Assembly (NCBI RefSeq): GCF_000312485.1
Contig: NZ_HE997644.1
Location: 124,001 to 188,000 of the forward strand
Length of the DNA stretch: 64,000 bases
Source of the DNA: Yersinia massiliensis CCUG 53443
GTDB lineage: Bacteria; Pseudomonadota; Gammaproteobacteria; Enterobacterales; Enterobacteriaceae
Direction of reading: 5' to 3'
Below are positions 45,387 through 59,135 of this stretch, piece after piece. The stretch's first letter is position 1. Each line of letters opens with the position of its first letter. The translations under genes and the position numbers were made by a program. The notes beneath the pieces were generated by a model. That model saw only the letters and a program-made list of their open reading frames with translations. It ran no database searches and was not told the DNA's origin.

Positions 45387-47113
45387 ACGGCCTCCTGCAC
45401 TTCATAAAAGTCACGGGCTGAATCAATCACTGGCGCAATCACACCCGCACGAATCACAAAGTCCCCGAAGCCTTCATCGGTATGACGCTCTTTAGCCCAG
45501 CGCCCCACTAATTGATCGGTAATCGCCAAAATTTCATCTTCGGTAATATTTTCGCGATACATACGAGGGATGCGAGTGCCTTCCCGATTGCCGCCCAGAT
45601 GTAGGTTATAGCGGCCAACCGCTTTCCCCACTAGCCCCATTTCAGCCAACAATGCACGACCACAACCGTTCGGACAACCAGTCACCCGCATGACAATATG
45701 TTCATCGGGCAGGCCATGTTGCTGCAAAATACCTTCAATGCGGGTCACGAATTCAGGCAAGAAACGCTCAGCCTCCGCCATCGCCAGTGGGCAAGTGGGG
45801 AATGACACGCAAGCCATCGAGTTTTCACGCTGCGAGCTGACATTATCGTCCATCAAACCATGCTCACGGGCTAATGCCTCAATACGCGATTTCTCTTTTT
45901 CCGGCACGCCCGCCACAATCAGGTTCTGGTTCGCGGTCAAACGGAAATCGCCCTGATGGATTTTAGCTATCTTAGCCACACCGGTTTTCAGGCTACGGTC
46001 GGGGTAATCCAGCAAACGCCCATTCTCAATAAAGAGGGTAAGATGCCATTTTTTATCGACGCCCTTCACCCAACCAATACGATCGCCGCGGCCAGTAAAT
46101 TGATAAGGTTTGATGGCACCAAAACTCACGCCAGCACGTTTTTCAACTTCCGCTTTGAAGGTCTCAACACCCACACGCTCAAGCGTGTACTTGGTTTTGG
46201 CATTTTTACGATCAGTACGGTTACCCCAGTCGCGTTGGGTCGTCACCACCGCTTCAGCGATAGCCAATGTATGTTGCAGCGGGATATAGCCGAATTCACT
46301 GGCTTTACGTGGATAGGTATTTTTATCGCCGTGAGCAATGGAAAGCCCACCGCCTACCAACACGTTAAAGCCGACCAATTTTCCTTTTTCCGCGACAGCA
46401 ACAAAGTTGAGGTCATTAGCATGGAGATCGACATCATTTTGCGGCGGAATAACCACTGTGGTTTTAAATTTACGCGGTAAATAGGTCGCGCCGAGAATAG
46501 GCTCTTCATCCGTGGTCGCCACTTTTTCTGCATCCAGCCAAATTTCGGCATAAGCTCGGGTACGCGGCAACAAGTGTTCAGATATCTTTTTCGCCCATTC
46601 GTAAGCTTCCTGATGCAGCACCGACTCGACGGGGTTCGATGTACAGAGCACGTTACGGTTAACGTCATTGGCGGTCGCCAAGGCATCTAGCCCCAGTTCA
46701 TTGAGCAACTGATGAGCCGGTTTTACGTTGCCCTTCAGGATGCCATGAAACTGGAATGTCTGGCGGTTGGTAATACGAATGCTGCCGTATAACGTGTTAT
46801 CTGCTGCGAACTTATCAATCCCCAGCCACTGCTGCGGAGTGATAATACCGCCCGGTAAGCGGCAACGCAGCATCATGGCATGGCGAGGTTCCAACTTCTG
46901 CTCGGCACGTTCTGCACGGATATCGCGGTCATCTTGCTGATACATGCCGTGGAAGCGAATCAACAGGAAGTTATCGCCGTTGAAACCACCGGTCAGACCG
47001 TCATTCAGATCTTCGGCAATCGTCCCGCGCAGGAAATGGCTTTCCGACTTCATGCGTTCGCCATCGGAGAGTTTTCCGGTGACAACCAGTGGTCCTGGGT
47101 GTTTTTCTTTCAT
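45383..47113 (-). CDS. cysI: Sulfite reductase hemoprotein beta subunit
   Basis: CysI carries siroheme and a 4Fe-4S cluster and reduces sulfite to sulfide by six electrons. The 576-aa protein has the cluster cysteines in [17 protein letters not shown] and [12 protein letters not shown], and the siroheme/anion-binding arginines and lysines in [15 protein letters not shown] and [15 protein letters not shown]. It overlaps the cysJ stop by one base (TGATG). The needed siroheme is made by CysG encoded 3 kb away. Confidence 0.98.
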   Translation of the reverse strand: MKEKHPGPLVVTGKLSDGERMKSESHFLRGTIAEDLNDGLTGGFNGDNFLLIRFHGMYQQDDRDIRAERAEQKLEPRHAMMLRCRLPGGIITPQQWLGIDKFAADNTLYGSIRITNRQTFQFHGILKGNVKPAHQLLNELGLDALATANDVNRNVLCTSNPVESVLHQEAYEWAKKISEHLLPRTRAYAEIWLDAEKVATTDEEPILGATYLPRKFKTTVVIPPQNDVDLHANDLNFVAVAEKGKLVGFNVLVGGGLSIAHGDKNTYPRKASEFGYIPLQHTLAIAEAVVTTQRDWGNRTDRKNAKTKYTLERVGVETFKAEVEKRAGVSFGAIKPYQFTGRGDRIGWVKGVDKKWHLTLFIENGRLLDYPDRSLKTGVAKIAKIHQGDFRLTANQNLIVAGVPEKEKSRIEALAREHGLMDDNVSSQRENSMACVSFPTCPLAMAEAERFLPEFVTRIEGILQQHGLPDEHIVMRVTGCPNGCGRALLAEMGLVGKAVGRYNLHLGGNREGTRIPRMYRENITEDEILAITDQLVGRWAKERHTDEGFGDFVIRAGVIAPVIDSARDFYEVQEAV

Positions 47114-48918
47114 CAGTACACATCCCGCTGATAACGGCGCGCCAAGCGCAGCTCACTTAAATATTCATCAGCCTGCTCGGTATCCATTGCACCGTGCTCA
47201 GCCACCACGTCCAGTAAAACCTGCTCGACGTCTTTTGCCATGCGGTTAGCATCGCCACAGACGTAAATGTGGGCGCCGTCTTGAATCCAGCGCCACAGCT
47301 CTGCGCCCTGTTCGCGCAGTTTGTCTTGTACGTATATTTTATGGGCCTGATCGCGCGACCAAGCCAGATCAATGCGAGTCAGTAAACCGTCTTTGACATA
47401 ACGCTGCCATTCAACCTGATAGAGGAAGTCCTCGGTGAAATGCGGATTTCCAAAAAGCAGCCAGTTCTTACCCGTAGCACCAATCGCTTCACGCTGTTGC
47501 ATAAAGGCGCGGAAAGGCGCGATACCCGTACCAGGGCCAATCATGATAACCGGCGTTTCTGGGTTCGCCGGTAAACGGAAGTTATCGTTATGTTCGATGA
47601 AGATACGGATATCGCCATCAACCGCCAGTCGATCAGCCAGATAGCCCGATGCCCCACCAGTGCGCGGGCGGCCATCAATCTCATAACGCACCACGCCCAC
47701 GGTGATATGCACTTCAGTTTCCGTTTCAGCTTGTGATGAAGCAATGGAGTAAAGGCGCGGTGTCAGTGGTCGTAATAACGCGACGAGTTGGTCAGCGTTC
47801 AAATCAGAGGGGGCTTGACGCACCATATCGACGATTGGGGTGTTTTTCGCATACTGCTGCAACGCCGATTTATCGGCCAATAATGCAATCAGGGCTTCAT
47901 CACGAGACAGTGCTGCGTATTTATCGACAATCACGGTGGTGTTTTGTGTTAGCTCAAGATGGCTGATCAGCGCTTGTTGCAGCGGCATGTTTTGCCCATC
48001 AATACTCACTAACTCATCACCTTTCAACCACAGAAGCGCGAGTAATTCTTCGACCAGAGTCGGGTCATTGTCAAACCAGACACCCAGTGCATCACCCGGT
48101 TGGTAACGCAGTCCAGAATCACCTAAATCAATTTCAATGTGGCGCACATCTTTTTCTGAATTACGGCCAGTCACTTTTTGCTGAACTGACAGTTGCGCAG
48201 TCAAGGGTGCTGTTTTGCTGTAGGGGCTAGACGTGATTTCATCAACTGCGCCACTTTGCGTTGCGACTACTGCCGCCGTAGATTGAGCGGGAACTCTGGC
48301 CTGCAACGCTGCAACAACTTGCTGACGCCATTGTTGGGCTGATTCTTGATATTCCACATCAGCATCGACACGATCTAATAACCGTTCAGCACCTAGCTCC
48401 GCCAGTTTGCTGTCAAAATCTTTGCCTGCCTGACAGAAATGTTCGTAAGAGGTGTCACCCAGACCGAACACCGCAAAAGCGGTTTCAGCTAACTTGGGGG
48501 CCTTTTTAGAGAATAGGAATTTGTGCAATGCAACAGCTTCTTCCGCTGGCTCACCTTCACCCTGAGTAGAAGCGACAACAACTAACAGGCGTTCCTGCGC
48601 AATTTGCTTAAACTTATAATCACCCGCATTAACCAAATTCACGCTGAGCTTAGCGGCAACGAGGTCATCACGTAACTGTTCGGCCAAACGCCTTGCATTA
48701 CCGGTTTGAGACGCTGAAATCAGGGTGATTGTGACCGCCGGTGGCGCTATCGCGGCGGGAGATGCCACCACGCCGGGTTGCTGGTTAACCATGCCCCAGA
48801 AGTAACCGGACAGCCATGCCATTTGGGTTGACGATAAATCACCAACCGCTGTTTGTAAGCGGGCCAACTGTTCCGGCGACAGCGGAAGTAAAGAAGTAGG
48901 AGGAGCCTGAGTCGTCAT
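47113..48918 (-). CDS. cysJ: Sulfite reductase flavoprotein alpha subunit
   Basis: CysJ passes electrons from NADPH through FAD and FMN to CysI. The 601-aa protein has an N-terminal flavodoxin domain ([36 protein letters not shown]), an FAD-binding connecting region ([23 protein letters not shown] in two blocks) and a C-terminal NADPH domain ([35 protein letters not shown]). It heads cysJ-cysI-cysH. A CysB-dependent promoter is expected upstream but was not identified by eye. Confidence 0.98.
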   Translation of the reverse strand: MTTQAPPTSLLPLSPEQLARLQTAVGDLSSTQMAWLSGYFWGMVNQQPGVVASPAAIAPPAVTITLISASQTGNARRLAEQLRDDLVAAKLSVNLVNAGDYKFKQIAQERLLVVVASTQGEGEPAEEAVALHKFLFSKKAPKLAETAFAVFGLGDTSYEHFCQAGKDFDSKLAELGAERLLDRVDADVEYQESAQQWRQQVVAALQARVPAQSTAAVVATQSGAVDEITSSPYSKTAPLTAQLSVQQKVTGRNSEKDVRHIEIDLGDSGLRYQPGDALGVWFDNDPTLVEELLALLWLKGDELVSIDGQNMPLQQALISHLELTQNTTVIVDKYAALSRDEALIALLADKSALQQYAKNTPIVDMVRQAPSDLNADQLVALLRPLTPRLYSIASSQAETETEVHITVGVVRYEIDGRPRTGGASGYLADRLAVDGDIRIFIEHNDNFRLPANPETPVIMIGPGTGIAPFRAFMQQREAIGATGKNWLLFGNPHFTEDFLYQVEWQRYVKDGLLTRIDLAWSRDQAHKIYVQDKLREQGAELWRWIQDGAHIYVCGDANRMAKDVEQVLLDVVAEHGAMDTEQADEYLSELRLARRYQRDVY

Positions 48919-49375
48919 TGCTGTAGGAATTCCTTTATGCTTTAGCCATGGTTAATGCACATGATCGTCAGCGAGAAGAGTTTACGCCAAAAGTTGACAC
49001 CCTAAGTGTTGCTGATTGGTAGCCTGCGAATGAACGCGGCTCTCGCCTCTGAAACTTCACGTACCAAGGGTATATGGTTTGTAAGGTTAACCATCCCGAT
49101 CATAACAATTAAAGAAGCGATGGAAATAATAAATAACTAAAACGACTAAGCGGTTTTTCAGGTAACTAATATGAGTTAAAGTGTTCAACTCATTAGGAAA
49201 TTTCTCGCCGGTAGAGATCAAGCTGCGGTTTAGTATGTCTGCATATAAATCAGAGAGCTACGTAACGATGATGGTGGCGACGTGGGCTAAACTGGGTTCG
49301 TGAAGCTGTGCTTTCATAGCCAGAATCGCTACTTTCCGGTACTATGCGGCAGTTTTTCGAGTCAAAAAGGTCAGA
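48919..49375. other. Divergent region between cysJ and queD
   Basis: These 457 bp must hold the promoters of cysJ (minus) and queD (plus). No ORF, tRNA or riboswitch was recognised. A segment near 49050-49075 (ACTTCACGTACCAAGGGTATA) faintly recalls the end of a Yersinia ERIC copy, but its palindromic core is absent. Confidence 0.4.
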
Positions 49376-49738
49376 ATGATGAGCACTACCCTATTTAAAG
49401 ATTTTCAGTTTGAAGCCGCTCACCTGTTGCCACATGTGCCAGAAGGGCACAAATGTGGTCGCCTGCACGGCCATTCATTTATGGTTCGTATCGAGGTGAC
49501 TGGTGAAGTTGACGCTCATTCAGGCTGGGTGATGGATTTTGCTGATCTGAAAGCGGCCTTTAACCCCATTTGGGCGCGGTTGGATCACCACTATCTCAAC
49601 GATATCCCTGGTTTGGAAAACCCGACCAGTGAAGTGTTGGCAAGTTGGATTTGGCAGCAGCTTAAGCCGCAATTACCGGAATTAAGCGCCGTGATGGTGA
49701 AAGAAACCTGCTCTGCGGGCTGCGTCTATCGCGGATAA
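49376..49738 (+). CDS. queD: 6-carboxytetrahydropterin synthase QueD
   Basis: QueD makes carboxytetrahydropterin, the second step of queuosine synthesis. The 120-aa protein has the zinc histidines His16, His31 and His33 (FEAAHLL and RLHGHSF), catalytic Cys27 in [10 protein letters not shown], and LDHHYLNDI plus the glutamate of VKETCSAGC. The preceding ATG ATG pair leaves the start uncertain by one codon. It converges on queE, which makes the next intermediate. Confidence 0.96.
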   Translation: MMSTTLFKDFQFEAAHLLPHVPEGHKCGRLHGHSFMVRIEVTGEVDAHSGWVMDFADLKAAFNPIWARLDHHYLNDIPGLENPTSEVLASWIWQQLKPQLPELSAVMVKETCSAGCVYRG

Positions 49739-49771
49739 ATAGTTTGTTAGGGCGCGTCCACGCCCTACATC

Positions 49772-50443
49772 TCAAGCTATATTGAGATACTTATGCGTCT
49801 GCATCGATAGCCGCCAGTTCTTGGCGATGCAAGTTTCAATACAAAGTTTAGTCGCCTCATCCTTCTGGCTGATTGGCTGCAACGCAACGACCCGTTTCTT
49901 ATCGTCATGTAGCGTCGCCAACAACACTTCCAATGCTTCAATATCCCGCAAACGCGCGACCGGATGCTTAATTTCATCTGCGCGTTGCAACGCTTGGGGG
50001 AGTATTTTCAAGCCACCACGCATATTTACTTTCGGCGATACTGTCACCCAAGTCTCGGCCGAGCACCGTACTTCGTGAGTCCCACTGGTTTCAATTTGGC
50101 AGCTATAACCGGCTTGCTCAAGCGCAGAAGTGAGGGGGAGCAGATCGTAAATAGATGGCTCGCCCCCCGTGATCACAACGTGACGGGCGGTATATCCTTG
50201 TTGAGCAAAGATATCGAGTAGCTGCTGCTCAGTGGCGGAACCCCAAGCATCACTTTCGGCGGTTTTCACCATAATGCGCTGCATATCAACTTCCCGATCC
50301 GCCTCTTTCTCCCAAGTATGCTTGGTATCACACCAACTACAGCCCACTGGGCAGCCTTGCAAGCGTACAAAAATCGCCGGAACGCCGGTGAAGTAACCCT
50401 CGCCCTGCAAGGTCTGGAACATTTCATTAATCGGGTACAGCAT
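49772..50443 (-). CDS. queE: 7-carboxy-7-deazaguanine synthase QueE
   Basis: QueE is a radical-SAM enzyme that contracts the ring of carboxytetrahydropterin to 7-carboxy-7-deazaguanine. The 223-aa protein has the cluster-binding cysteines in LQGCPVGCSWCDTKHTWE, the SAM segment VVITGGEPSIYDL, and QIETSGTHEVRC. It overlaps nothing and converges with queD, the enzyme before it in the pathway, 33 bp away. Confidence 0.95.
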   Translation of the reverse strand: MLYPINEMFQTLQGEGYFTGVPAIFVRLQGCPVGCSWCDTKHTWEKEADREVDMQRIMVKTAESDAWGSATEQQLLDIFAQQGYTARHVVITGGEPSIYDLLPLTSALEQAGYSCQIETSGTHEVRCSAETWVTVSPKVNMRGGLKILPQALQRADEIKHPVARLRDIEALEVLLATLHDDKKRVVALQPISQKDEATKLCIETCIAKNWRLSMQTHKYLNIA

Positions 50444-50554
50444 CAGTTTCTCTATATCGTGATTCAGGCCAATGGGCGATTATCGCAGATTCCGTGGCTG
50501 TGACCAAATAGGCCGCTTTCATGTGGCCTATTGGGTTATCCGACTCGTCATCCG

Positions 50555-51079
50555 TTACTCGATAACGCCACAGACCATCCGTGCACCGCCGCCGCCAAGT
50601 GCCATTGGATGGTCAGCATAGTTATCGCCACCCTCATGGATCATCAACGCATGCTGTTTCAGCTCAGTTAACGACTTTAGGCGTGGAGCCAGTACGGGAT
50701 AGTTGGCAGTACCATCGGCATTGACGACCAGTCCCGGTAGGTCACCCAAATGCCCTTTATCTGTGTAAGGGCCAAGATGTGTACCCGTTTTTTGCGGGTC
50801 AAAATGACCGCCAGCCGCTAGCGCTGGCACGGATTTGCCCTCTTTCTGGCCTGCTGCGCAACTTGGGTTTTCATGCAAATGGAAACCATGAATACCGGTG
50901 GTCAGCCCTGTCAGATTAGGGGTAAACAATAAGCCATAAGCCGTTTCAGTTACCGTAACCGTGCCCAGCGCTTTGCCATTACCTTCTGGCAACGCTTCAT
51001 TCATGGTGACAGTCACTTCCGCGGCAAATAAGCTGCTGGAGAACAATATTGCCGGTAACAGTAAGTATTTCAGTTTCAT
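50555..51079 (-). CDS. sodC: Periplasmic Cu,Zn superoxide dismutase
   Basis: SodC removes superoxide in the periplasm. The 174-aa protein has a signal peptide (cleavage after SLFA) and the metal ligands in HGFHLHENPSC, AAGGHFDPQKTGTHLGPY and KGHLGDLPGL, the copper histidine in HALMIHEGGDNYAD, and a disulfide between SCAAG and RMVCGVIE. The HLHENPSC and C-terminal patterns match bacterial SodC. It stands alone between queE and eno. Confidence 0.96.
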   Translation of the reverse strand: MKLKYLLLPAILFSSSLFAAEVTVTMNEALPEGNGKALGTVTVTETAYGLLFTPNLTGLTTGIHGFHLHENPSCAAGQKEGKSVPALAAGGHFDPQKTGTHLGPYTDKGHLGDLPGLVVNADGTANYPVLAPRLKSLTELKQHALMIHEGGDNYADHPMALGGGGARMVCGVIE

Positions 51080-51276
51080 TAGTTATCTTCCGTTATGCAT
51101 TGTGATTAAATCAATTTGATCATTAATAATGATAACGGCTTATAAATTATCTACACGGTAACCTGTGTAATAGATGTGAGTCTGGAGAGGGTTATGCGCC
51201 AGTTTCAGAAGAATCTTGCACAAGAGAACCAAACGATAAAAAAAAAATTGGATAAGTTTAGGGTAGGATTTACTTC

Positions 51277-51302
51277 ATAAAAAAACCCGCCGAAGCGGGT
51301 TT
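51277..51302 (-). terminator. Intrinsic terminator of eno
   Basis: On the minus strand ACCCGC-ttcg-GCGGGT forms a tetraloop hairpin followed by at least seven T residues, 35 bp after the eno stop. Confidence 0.92.
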
Positions 51303-51337
51303 TATCAATCAACTTTAAAGATGATCAAGCGCAGTAA

Positions 51338-54365
<3,028 letters not shown>

Positions 54366-54561
54366 TTAGGTTTAAAGACGATGGAAGTACCAGGACGGGA
54401 AAGTAGTATACCGGAACCTTGGTTTCGCTACAAATGATCTCCGCTACCCTGGCAGTTTAAGCAGCTAAAACTGCTCGTAACATCATCTTATTATTCGTTA
54501 TAATTCAATTAATTAACGTAATTCAAATTCCGTAATCATCCATGAAATGAATTAAAACACC

Positions 54562-55404
54562 TTACATTTCAGTTTCTTGCTTTTTAACTTGCTGCCAAGC
54601 GGCTTCCATTTCATCAAGTGTGGCCGTTTCCATGGTCCGACCTGATGCGGTAACGATCTGTTCTACTTGACGAAAACGCCGTTCAAACTTTCGATTAGCG
54701 GCTTGCAAGGCATTTTCAGCTTTGTGGCCTAAATGGCGAGACAGATTCACCGTGGCAAACAGTAAATCACCGATTTCTTCACCCAGTTTATCTTCATCGA
54801 CCACGACTTGACGCGCCTCGAACATCACTTCATCAATCTCTTCGTAAACTTTGTCTAGCACCGGCCCCAATGTATCCCAATCAAAACCCACCGACGCACA
54901 GCGTTTCTGAATTTTATGTGCTTTCATTAAAGCCGGCAGCGCATCAGGAATATCATCCAAAGCCGAATACAACGCTTTCTCCGCTCGTTCTTCCGCTTTA
55001 CGGGATTCCCAACCTGCCAGCGCGGCCTCACTGCCCATGTTTGCTTCTGATGCGTGCTGCGGTTCATTGGGGAACACATGGGGATGGCGACGCACTAATT
55101 TATCGCTAATGGCATGGCAGACATCATCAAAGGCAAACAGCCCTTGTTCCTGCCCCATTTGGGCATAAAACACCACTTGGAACAGCAAATCGCCCAGTTC
55201 ATCACGTAAATCATCAAAATCCTTGCGCTGAATCGCGTCAAGCACTTCGTAAGTTTCTTCCAACGTATAAGGGGCGATCGTATCAAACGTCTGTTTACGG
55301 TCCCACGGACAACCTTGTTCTGGGTCACGCAAGGTGCGCATAATATCCAACAAACGTTGCAAGGCGAGTGCGGTGGTGTCAGTTGCAGGCTGATTCGTAT
55401 TCAT
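54562..55404 (-). CDS. mazG: Nucleoside triphosphate pyrophosphohydrolase MazG
   Basis: MazG hydrolyses all NTPs to NMPs and is linked to ppGpp control under starvation. The 280-aa protein has two MazG domains: the first with CPWDRKQTFDTIAPYTLEE and the EExxE-type metal site in DLRDELGDLLFQVVF, the second with EEIDEVMFEARQ and EEIGDLLFATVNLSRH. E. coli MazG is 263 aa; the extra residues are an N-terminal segment. The ATG at 55404 was chosen over an upstream TTG. It follows relA, as in E. coli. Confidence 0.96.
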   Translation of the reverse strand: MNTNQPATDTTALALQRLLDIMRTLRDPEQGCPWDRKQTFDTIAPYTLEETYEVLDAIQRKDFDDLRDELGDLLFQVVFYAQMGQEQGLFAFDDVCHAISDKLVRRHPHVFPNEPQHASEANMGSEAALAGWESRKAEERAEKALYSALDDIPDALPALMKAHKIQKRCASVGFDWDTLGPVLDKVYEEIDEVMFEARQVVVDEDKLGEEIGDLLFATVNLSRHLGHKAENALQAANRKFERRFRQVEQIVTASGRTMETATLDEMEAAWQQVKKQETEM

Positions 55405-55503
55405 CAATTTCACTATATAAGTCAAGACACAGCGAGCACTGCCCGCCTAAGTGCGAACTGCACCAAGCTAAAATAGCGAGGCACAGTCGCAGTTTAAGGA
55501 TTA

Positions 55504-57738
55504 CTAGTTGCCGTGAAGACGGCGGGCATCTATCACATCAGGCAGTTGATTCAGCTTCGCCAATACTCGCCCGAGCACTTGCAAGTTATAGATCTCGATA
55601 TCCATATCAATGGTTGCCACCATCTTTTTGGTATCGCTACGGCTGGCAACCCCCAACACATTGACTTTTTCATTCGCCAAAATCGTGGTGATATCGCGGA
55701 GCAAGCCGCTGCGGTCATTGGCGGTTACACGCACGACAAGTGAATAGCCACTAGAATAACTCTCCCCCCAAACCGCATCGACAATCCGCTCAGGCGCATG
55801 AGATTGTAATTCAGCCAACTGTTCGCAGTCTGCGCGGTGGATAGATATCCCCCTTCCCTGCGTGATAAAGCCGACAATCTCATCACCGGGGATTGGCTGG
55901 CAGCAACGAGCGATGTGGTGCATCAGGTTGCCGACACCTTCAACCACAATCCGCCCGCTGTCTTTACTGGCATTACGCGGCGGCGGCGGCGTTTTATTGT
56001 TCAGATGGCGTAACGCTTCTAAATCAGCCTCTTCCGCTGTCGGCTTATTCAGTTTCCCTTGCAGGAAGTTCACCATCTGATTCAGGCGAATATCACCGAC
56101 ACCAATAGCCGCTAACACTTCATCCATAGAATTCATGTTATAGCGCGGTACCAGTAGCTTCTCAGCCTCTTTTAGGCTGATATCCATATGCTCGAGTTCG
56201 TCATCCAGCATCTGCCGGCCAGCAAGGATATTCTTATCTCGGTCTTGTTTTCGGAACCAGTTATGTATCTTGGAACGCCCACGGCTAGTGGTGACGTAAC
56301 CAAGATTCGGATTCAACCAATCACGACTTGGGTTTGGCTGTTTCTGAGTGATGATTTCAATTTGATCACCCATCTGCAACTGGTAGGTAAAGGGAACGAT
56401 GCGCCCACTGATTTTCGCGCCGATACACCGATGCCCCACATCACTGTGGATATGGTAGGCAAAGTCCAGCGGTGTTGAACCGGCTGGCAAATCAATGACA
56501 TCACCTTTCGGGGTAAACACATAGACGCGATCGTCGAAGACCTGACTGCGTACTTCATCCAGCATTTCGCCGGAATCGGCCATCTCTTCTTGCCAAGCAA
56601 TCAGCTTACGTAACCAAGCAATGCGCCCTTCATAACCAGAGCGGCCTGCCGCAACAGCGCCTTCTTTATATTTCCAGTGTGCAGCGACCCCCAGCTCGGC
56701 ATCTTCATGCATCTGGCGGGTACGAATCTGAATTTCAAGCGTTTTACCGCGTGGCCCGAGCACTACCGTATGAATCGACTGATAGCCATTAGGTTTAGGG
56801 TTAGCGACATAATCATCAAATTCATCTGGCAAATGACGAAAATGGGTATGCACAATCCCCAACGCGGCATAACAATCCTGTAAACGCTCGACGACCACTC
56901 GCACGGCACGCACATCAAACAACTCATCAAACGCGAGCGATTTTTTCTGCATTTTGCGCCAAATGCTGTAGATGTGCTTAGGACGGCCATAAATCTCAGC
57001 TTTGATGCCTTCATCCGCCATCGCTTTGCGCAATGACGCGACGAAATCATCAATAAATTGTTCACGGTCGATACGGCGCTCGTGAAGTAATTTAGCGATT
57101 TGCTTATATTCATCGGGGTGCAGATAACGGAAACAGAAGTCTTCTAACTCCCATTTAATCTGGCCAATCCCCAAGCGGTTTGCTAACGGCGCATAAATGT
57201 TGGAACACTCTTTAGCCGCCAACACCCGTTCATCTTCAGGTGCATCTTTGACTTCACGCAGATGCGCGATACGTTCTGCCAATTTGATGACCACACAGCG
57301 AAAATCCTCCACCATCGCCAGTAACATGCGGCGCACGTTATCGACTTGCTCAGAGCTCATGGAATCATTATGGGTGGCTTTTAACTGACGAATGGCGTCC
57401 ATATCACGCACACCATGCACCAGATAGGTAATACCTTTACCGAACTGTTCGGTCAATGTGGCTTCATCAACCACATTGGCATCCACCAGCGGGAACAGCA
57501 ACGCTGCGCGCATGCTGTCATTATCCATGCTCAGCGTGGATAGAATTTCAACCATTTCAAGGCCACGCCACAGCAATAGCGAGGCATTGGGATGGTTTTG
57601 CGTCTGTTGTTCACAGTAACGCCAGGTTTCGGCTAATCGCTCACATGACTGCGGATTGGGAAGCCCCAAACTGGCGATCCAATCGTCGAGCGCAAACTCG
57701 CCCGCGGGATTCAAATGTGCACTGCGTACCGCAACCAT
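55504..57738 (-). CDS. relA: GTP pyrophosphokinase RelA
   Basis: RelA makes (p)ppGpp on ribosomes carrying uncharged tRNA. The 744-aa protein has an N-terminal HD-fold that lacks the HD dyad (FPLVDANVVDE), as in monofunctional RelA. The synthetase domain follows with EIYGRPKHIYSIWRKM, LFDVRAVRVVV and PNGYQSIHTVVLGPRG, then a TGS domain (VYVFTPKGDVIDLPAGSTPLDFAYHIH, in two blocks), a zinc-finger-like region with HHIARCCQPIPGD, and a C-terminal ACT domain. It lies 9 bp behind rlmD. Confidence 0.98.
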   Translation of the reverse strand: MVAVRSAHLNPAGEFALDDWIASLGLPNPQSCERLAETWRYCEQQTQNHPNASLLLWRGLEMVEILSTLSMDNDSMRAALLFPLVDANVVDEATLTEQFGKGITYLVHGVRDMDAIRQLKATHNDSMSSEQVDNVRRMLLAMVEDFRCVVIKLAERIAHLREVKDAPEDERVLAAKECSNIYAPLANRLGIGQIKWELEDFCFRYLHPDEYKQIAKLLHERRIDREQFIDDFVASLRKAMADEGIKAEIYGRPKHIYSIWRKMQKKSLAFDELFDVRAVRVVVERLQDCYAALGIVHTHFRHLPDEFDDYVANPKPNGYQSIHTVVLGPRGKTLEIQIRTRQMHEDAELGVAAHWKYKEGAVAAGRSGYEGRIAWLRKLIAWQEEMADSGEMLDEVRSQVFDDRVYVFTPKGDVIDLPAGSTPLDFAYHIHSDVGHRCIGAKISGRIVPFTYQLQMGDQIEIITQKQPNPSRDWLNPNLGYVTTSRGRSKIHNWFRKQDRDKNILAGRQMLDDELEHMDISLKEAEKLLVPRYNMNSMDEVLAAIGVGDIRLNQMVNFLQGKLNKPTAEEADLEALRHLNNKTPPPPRNASKDSGRIVVEGVGNLMHHIARCCQPIPGDEIVGFITQGRGISIHRADCEQLAELQSHAPERIVDAVWGESYSSGYSLVVRVTANDRSGLLRDITTILANEKVNVLGVASRSDTKKMVATIDMDIEIYNLQVLGRVLAKLNQLPDVIDARRLHGN

Positions 57739-57747
57739 AACTTCTCC

Positions 57748-59079
57748 CTACTTTGCGACCCCTGACGCCTGTATGAACAGCGCCATAGATTCAAGATGCC
57801 CGGTGTGGGGAAACATATCTAACATTCGCACCTGGGCAAGACGGTAACCGGCGGCTAATAACACCTGACTATCCCGTGCCAGCGTAGTGGGATTACACGA
57901 AACATACACCACTCGCTTTGGCGCCAGTTTAACTATATGTGACATGACCCCAGCAGCACCAGCACGTGCAGGGTCTAATAATACTTTATCGAACCCTTGT
58001 GCCGCCCAAGGCTGGCAACGAATATCAGATTCGAGATTTTCATGGAAAAATGACACATTGGGCAAAACATTATATCGCGCATTATACTGCCCATTCGCCA
58101 CTAACGCCGCAACTCCTTCCACCCCAACCACTTCACGTGCGCGTTTTGCCAGCGGCAACGTAAAATTACCCATACCGCAAAACAAATCCAGCACTCGTTC
58201 ATCTGGCTGCACATCAAGCCATGCAATAGCCTGAGCCACCATTTGCTGGTTGACCGCATCATTGACCTGGATAAAATCTCGCGGATGGAATGCTAAGCGT
58301 AGACCGTCGATTCGGTAATAGGGTTCCTCACCAAAGAGTTTATCGACATTCTCACTGTCGCCAGCCAAATACAGCGTCACCCGTTCTCGTTGGGCAAAGT
58401 CGGCTAACGCGATGCGATCTACCTCTTGAAGGGTATCAAGGTGACGTAGAACCAGCAATGGACCATTATCCGCCAAAACCAGTTCCACATGCCCTAATCG
58501 CTGCACTGCCTGCAAAGCTGACAAACACTGATGAAGGGGCTGTAGCAGTCGCTCCAATTCCGGTCGTAGAACGGGACAGCGCGTAATATTAACCAAATCA
58601 TGAGATTCCGTTTGACGAAATCCCATTTGCAATCGCTGCTGTTTTGGCTGATAGACGAGTCCTAACCTCGCCCGCCGCCGATAGCCGTAGTCAGGTCCGC
58701 AGATCACTGGATCGAGCACAAGATTGATATGCGTGACTTGCATCATCAGACGTTTTAGGGAGTCTGCTTTGCTACTTTGTTGTAGTTGGCAACTGGCGTG
58801 TTGCTGCTGACAGCCTCCACAAATTGCAAAGTGAGGGCAAGGAGGCGTGACCCTTTCGCTGCTTTGGTTCAGCAAGCGTTTAAGTTTGCCGCGGCTATAC
58901 TGGCGTTTCTGCTCGAATAGCTCAATTTCGGCTTGTTCCCCCGGTAATGCACCTGGGATAAAAATAGCTTTGCCTTGGTGGCGCGCAACACCCTGACCAA
59001 AGGGATCGAGCGAGTTTACTGTCACAGTTATTGTTTGTCGGGTCGTCACACGTCGGTTTGGAGAGTAGAATTGCGCCAT
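57748..59079 (-). CDS. rlmD: 23S rRNA (uracil-1939-C5)-methyltransferase RlmD
   Basis: RlmD (RumA) methylates U1939 of 23S rRNA. The 443-aa protein has a TRAM domain ([20 protein letters not shown], in residues 14-33), 4Fe-4S cysteines in [14 protein letters not shown], the SAM motif [16 protein letters not shown], and the catalytic cysteine region [14 protein letters not shown]. The ATG at 59079 gives MAQFYS as in E. coli; an upstream start would run into barA. It diverges from barA with only 56 bp between start codons. Confidence 0.97.
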   Translation of the reverse strand: MAQFYSPNRRVTTRQTITVTVNSLDPFGQGVARHQGKAIFIPGALPGEQAEIELFEQKRQYSRGKLKRLLNQSSERVTPPCPHFAICGGCQQQHASCQLQQSSKADSLKRLMMQVTHINLVLDPVICGPDYGYRRRARLGLVYQPKQQRLQMGFRQTESHDLVNITRCPVLRPELERLLQPLHQCLSALQAVQRLGHVELVLADNGPLLVLRHLDTLQEVDRIALADFAQRERVTLYLAGDSENVDKLFGEEPYYRIDGLRLAFHPRDFIQVNDAVNQQMVAQAIAWLDVQPDERVLDLFCGMGNFTLPLAKRAREVVGVEGVAALVANGQYNARYNVLPNVSFFHENLESDIRCQPWAAQGFDKVLLDPARAGAAGVMSHIVKLAPKRVVYVSCNPTTLARDSQVLLAAGYRLAQVRMLDMFPHTGHLESMALFIQASGVAK

Positions 59080-59135
59080 AATGATTGATTGAGCGTCAGT
59101 TTCGTCAGCTGCTAATTCTCCCACATTGGAATACC

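Noticed and set aside
45956-46480. 174-codon plus-strand ORF opposite cysI
   Set aside because: Antisense to a strongly conserved gene; no recognisable domain.
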